From an uncultured Prevotella sp. (GTDB taxonomy: Bacteria > Bacteroidota > Bacteroidia > Bacteroidales > Bacteroidaceae): DNA of 8,841 nucleotides. Position numbers and translations under genes: made by a program. The stretch's first letter is position 1, and the number at the start of each line of letters is the position of its first letter. The stretch is taken from contig URFI01000085.1 of NCBI GenBank assembly GCA_900547085.1, positions 1 to 8,841 on the forward strand, written 5' to 3'. Of this stretch, positions 5,646 through 8,841 are shown one piece after another. The notes under the pieces are model-generated. The model was not told the origin of the DNA. It searched no databases and was given only the letters and a program-made list of their open reading frames with translations.

Positions 5646-6575
5646 TTATTCTTTTATTTCTTTCTTGTCACGATGCATACCGTGTGCAATGGTTGCGTAA
5701 AACCCTAATTTGTAACATTTGTAGATGAAGAGAGAGGGATGGGTACCAAGTAGATTGGCTTTCATCTTTGTTTGTGCGGCATGAAAGAACCACCGAAGGA
5801 GCGGGGCCAGGCCCAGAAGACGAAGTTTGTGATAAGCATCCAATACTTTCGAATAGCCTTTCAGTTCTTCGTGGTATAAGTTGAGCGTGTACATGGCTTC
5901 CTCTGTTTTTGCCAGGAAGCTGACGTTTGATTCAAACTGTTGAAAACCAACAGGATTGTCAATGTGGTAAATGTTGATGCCGGCTGCCTCCAAAGACCTG
6001 CCAAACAGCACGTCTTCATAGCCATAGGTTTGTATTCGGTCATCAAAAGGAAGAGCCTCCATCACCGATTTGGCCACCAGGAAGTTGGAAGTGTTAAACT
6101 GTTGATAGGGTGACTTGTTGCGCTCTGCTGCCGAATGTGAGTCCTCAGCCTCAGCCTCATAACGGTACTTTAGCGTTCCATCGGCAGGTTTCATCGGGCG
6201 TTGCACGCAGTTGCCGCCATAGATGACCATTGCCTGTCGGTCGGCTTGAAGATATTGCAGAATGAAATCGTCTCTCGTGATTTTCATGTCACTGTCCAAG
6301 AACAGCAGCCAGTGATGGCGCGCCATGACAGTGAGAATGTTACGAATTTTAGCACGTCCTACATTGATGTTCCTACTGATGAACCGACAGTTGTCCAACG
6401 CATTGATTTCGGTGGCTTGCAGTTTGGTTTCAGGGCGTGTGGAACCATCATCTACCACGATGATTTCATAGTGTAGTTTGGGTATGTTCGCAGCTTGACA
6501 AGCCAGTGCTTTGACCAAATCTACACAACAATCGTTGTAGGTAGGGATTAGGATGGATAGCTCGCTGCGATTCAT
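5646..6575 (-). CDS. Family 2 glycosyltransferase
   Basis: This 309-residue GT-A fold enzyme should transfer a sugar from a nucleotide donor, probably in capsule, O-antigen or glycoprotein synthesis at the cytosolic face of the membrane. It opens with LSILIPTYND (7-16), followed by the nucleotide-binding IIVVDDGS (38-45), NINVGRAKIRN (69-79), the metal-binding LLFLDSDM (90-97, D-x-D), FNTSNFLV (160-167) and YGYEDVLFG (184-192). The last carries the ED motif typical of the acceptor/catalytic side of GT2 enzymes. There is no signal peptide or clear membrane helix; residues 251-300 are basic and aromatic and may rest on the membrane. The ATG at 6575 gives an immediate family-type N-terminus. It is 52 bases downstream of uvrA on the same strand with no terminator between, so the two may be cotranscribed. 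Donor and acceptor cannot be told from sequence alone. Confidence 0.9.
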   Translation of the reverse strand: MNRSELSILIPTYNDCCVDLVKALACQAANIPKLHYEIIVVDDGSTRPETKLQATEINALDNCRFISRNINVGRAKIRNILTVMARHHWLLFLDSDMKITRDDFILQYLQADRQAMVIYGGNCVQRPMKPADGTLKYRYEAEAEDSHSAAERNKSPYQQFNTSNFLVAKSVMEALPFDDRIQTYGYEDVLFGRSLEAAGINIYHIDNPVGFQQFESNVSFLAKTEEAMYTLNLYHEELKGYSKVLDAYHKLRLLGLAPLLRWFFHAAQTKMKANLLGTHPSLFIYKCYKLGFYATIAHGMHRDKKEIKE

Positions 6576-6627
6576 GGTTGTCTGAAATAATGGGAATGAT
6601 ATCGTTTGAGATGAGTTTAGTTGGTTG

Positions 6628-8841
6628 TTACGACTGCTCAGCTTTAAGGTACTGCCCCGTAAGACTTGCCTTACAGTTGACTACCTCTTCAGGTGTGCCA
6701 GCAACAACCAAGGAACCGCCCTTGTCACCCCCGTCTGGACCAAGGTCGATGACATAATCGGCATAGTTGATGACATCAAGATTGTGTTCGATGACGATGA
6801 TGGAGTGTCCTCGTTCTATCAATGCGTCGAATGCCGAGAGCAAACGTTTGATGTCCAGATAATGTAGTCCGGTGGTTGGTTCGTCAAAGATAAATAAGGT
6901 AGGTTCTTGTTTTTCGCGTCCAATGAAGTAAGCCAGTTTTACGCGTTGGTTTTCACCACCCGAAAGCGTAGACGAGCTTTGTCCCAACTTGATGTATCCC
7001 AATCCAACGTCATCCAGCGGTTGCAGTCGGCTGACAACCGTTTTCTCATTCAAGCGATTGAAGAACTCAAGTGCCTCTGTAACCGTCATGTTCAGCACGT
7101 CATTGATGTTTTTTCCATCTACCCGCACATCCAGTATGTCCTTCTTGAATCGTTGACCATGGCACGTTTCGCATTCCAATTCGAGGTCGGCCATAAACTG
7201 CATCTCAACGGTGATGGTTCCTGCGCCCTTACATTCTTCGCATCTGCCGCCTTCGGTGTTGAAGGAGAAGTATTGTGGTGAGAAGCCCATTTGCTTGGCA
7301 AGCGGTTGTTCGGCAAACAATTGTCTGATGGCATCGTAGGCCTTGACGTAAGTTGCCGCATTGCTGCGCGTGCTCTTGCCTATAGGATTTTGGTCGACAA
7401 ATTCTACATGCTCGATGTGTTTCCAGTCGCCTTCCAGCGAAATATATTCGCCAGGCTGATCGGCTACCTCATTCAAATGTCGCTTTAAGGCGGGGTAGAG
7501 AATGCCCTTTACTAAGGTTGATTTACCCGATCCGCTAACGCCAGTCACCACATCCAGCACGTTCAGCGGGAACTTTACATCAATTCCCTTTAAGTTGTTT
7601 TGTCTGGCACCTTTCAGTTCGATGGCCATGTTCCATGACCTTCGAGAACTGGGTTTGTCGATTGTTTCTTTTCCTGTGAGGTATTGAATGGTGTGAGAGC
7701 GAGAAAATTGTTTGGCAAATTGCTCCTTATTGCGGTCAATATCTTTGATGGATCCATTGAAAACAATTTCTCCACCCAGTCTACCCGCATTGGGACCTAC
7801 GTCTATCAGTGTGTCTGCGGCTTGCATGATTTCCTTGTCATGCTCGACAACAATGACGGTATTGCCCAGTGCTTGTAGCTTTTTTAGCACACTGATCAAT
7901 CGTTTTGTATCGCGACTATGCAGGCCAATGCTGGGTTCGTCCAGGATGTAAAGTGATCCCACCAAGGAACTTCCCAGTGAGGTGGTGAGATTGATGCGCT
8001 GACTCTCGCCGCCACTCAATGTGTTGGATTGGCGGTTGAGTGTGAGGTAGCCCAGTCCCACGTCAATGAGAAACTGCAATCGGTTGTTGATTTCGGTGAG
8101 CAATCGTTTGCCAATCTCTGCATCGTGATCGTCCAAAGCAAGTTGTTTGAACCATGCATGGAGGTTGGAGATGGACATTTCTACCAGGTCAGTGATGCTC
8201 ATGCCGTTGATTTTCACCCAACTGGCCTCTCTTTTCAGACGTGTACCATGACAGGTTGGACAAGTGGTTCTGCCCCGATAGCGACTCATCATCACACGGT
8301 ATTGAATCTTGTATTGATTCTCTTTCACCATTTGGAAAAAGGCATCAATGCTCACTCGGTCACGCTCGTCTTTGTGCATGTCGGATGGTAAGCCATGCCA
8401 CAGCATGTCTTTCTCTTTTCTTGTCAACTCCAGGTAGGGCTTGAATATCGGGAAATCGTCTCGTTTCGCACGTCGACAGAACTCATCTTTCCACTGGCCC
8501 ATCTTTTCGCCGTGCCAGCATTGTACACAACCATCGTAGACGCTGAGGGTGGAGTTGGGAATGACCAGTTTTTCATCAATGCCAATGATGCTGCCAAACC
8601 CTTCACAAGTGGGGCATGCTCCCAATGGAGAATTGAATGAAAACATGTTGTCATTGGGTTCCTCGAAGGTCATTCCGTCAGCTTCATAACGCATGGAAAA
8701 CTCATAAGTTATGTTGGAGGGGAAGAACACCAATTGGCATTCACCACGTCCTTCGTAGAAAGCAGTCTCCGCAGAGTCTATCAATCGGGAGATCACATCC
8801 TTGGCATCATCAACAGACAGACGGTCAATCAACAGGAAAAT
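6628..8841 (-). CDS. uvrA: Excinuclease ABC subunit A (UvrA), N-terminus cut by window edge
   Basis: UvrA is the damage-scanning ATPase of nucleotide excision repair; it loads UvrB on DNA lesions. The frame is open to base 8841; the TTG at 8832 is internal, and roughly 200 N-terminal residues with the first Walker A lie outside. Numbering residues from 8832: CPTCEGFG (73-80), CPTCHGTRLK (191-200), ABC signature TLSGGESQR (271-279) with Walker B LYILDEP (294-300), second Walker A GVSGSGKST (431-439), C4 zinc module CEEC...CETC (531-557, with 19 residues between the pairs), second signature TLSGGENQR (622-630) and Walker B LFIFDEP (646-652). All visible ATPase motifs are intact. The first zinc module differs: where E. 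coli has a CPIC pair before the FSFN segment, this protein has YEADGMTFEEPNDN. That form also occurs in one class of Bacteroidota UvrA as I recall it, so the gene could be the second (UvrA2-like) paralogue. Confidence 0.95.
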   Translation of the reverse strand: MFLLIDRLSVDDAKDVISRLIDSAETAFYEGRGECQLVFFPSNITYEFSMRYEADGMTFEEPNDNMFSFNSPLGACPTCEGFGSIIGIDEKLVIPNSTLSVYDGCVQCWHGEKMGQWKDEFCRRAKRDDFPIFKPYLELTRKEKDMLWHGLPSDMHKDERDRVSIDAFFQMVKENQYKIQYRVMMSRYRGRTTCPTCHGTRLKREASWVKINGMSITDLVEMSISNLHAWFKQLALDDHDAEIGKRLLTEINNRLQFLIDVGLGYLTLNRQSNTLSGGESQRINLTTSLGSSLVGSLYILDEPSIGLHSRDTKRLISVLKKLQALGNTVIVVEHDKEIMQAADTLIDVGPNAGRLGGEIVFNGSIKDIDRNKEQFAKQFSRSHTIQYLTGKETIDKPSSRRSWNMAIELKGARQNNLKGIDVKFPLNVLDVVTGVSGSGKSTLVKGILYPALKRHLNEVADQPGEYISLEGDWKHIEHVEFVDQNPIGKSTRSNAATYVKAYDAIRQLFAEQPLAKQMGFSPQYFSFNTEGGRCEECKGAGTITVEMQFMADLELECETCHGQRFKKDILDVRVDGKNINDVLNMTVTEALEFFNRLNEKTVVSRLQPLDDVGLGYIKLGQSSSTLSGGENQRVKLAYFIGREKQEPTLFIFDEPTTGLHYLDIKRLLSAFDALIERGHSIIVIEHNLDVINYADYVIDLGPDGGDKGGSLVVAGTPEEVVNCKASLTGQYLKAEQS

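Noticed and set aside
6907..7281. 124-codon plus-strand frame opposite uvrA
   Set aside because: UvrA zinc, signature and linker sequence is unbroken on the minus strand here, and the plus-strand product has no recognisable features.

Overview
The window looks like a chromosomal segment from a member of the Bacteroidota, most likely Prevotella or a close relative. Three things point there. MaeB, IspE, UvrA and the TetR regulator all have a Bacteroidota sequence character. Promoter-like TAnnTTTG boxes, the Bacteroidota -7 element, lie just upstream of maeB, the tetR-type gene and the tRNA. Several genes have no clear Shine-Dalgarno site. The genus is an inference from protein style and was not checked by search.

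Layout from left to right. Bases 1-606 hold the 3' part of rfbC (dTDP-4-dehydrorhamnose 3,5-epimerase) on the + strand. It is AT-rich and resembles Clostridia/Lachnospiraceae enzymes more than Bacteroidota ones. A hairpin (607-638) separates it from a convergent minus-strand gene, ispE (639-1670), whose kinase domain runs straight into a truncated GNAT acetyltransferase piece. The ispE body is GC-richer, while the GNAT tail is AT-rich like rfbC, so the left edge looks like a recombination junction. Upstream of ispE is maeB (1749-4040, minus), a hybrid malic enzyme with a C-terminal phosphotransacetylase-like domain, followed by its own hairpin terminator. A 189-base divergent region holds promoters for maeB and for a TetR-family regulator (4230-4841, plus).

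Bases 4842-5479 contain no convincing protein gene. They hold AT-rich, inverted-repeat-containing DNA that may be an interspersed repeat, and then a tRNA-Arg(UCU) promoter. The tRNA is at 5480-5554. Two minus-strand genes close the window: a family 2 glycosyltransferase (5646-6575) and, 52 bases upstream of it, uvrA (6628-8841), which is cut by the window edge.

Functionally this is mostly housekeeping DNA: isoprenoid precursor synthesis (IspE), malate-to-pyruvate flux with NADPH supply (MaeB), nucleotide excision repair (UvrA), surface sugar synthesis (RfbC, GT2) and a tRNA. I found no defence system, CRISPR array, intact mobile element or obviously new multi-gene system. The points most worth a second look are the ispE-GNAT fusion at a composition break, the foreign-looking rfbC, the maeB/TetR divergent control region, the structured spacer at about 5094-5345, and the altered zinc-binding site in UvrA.
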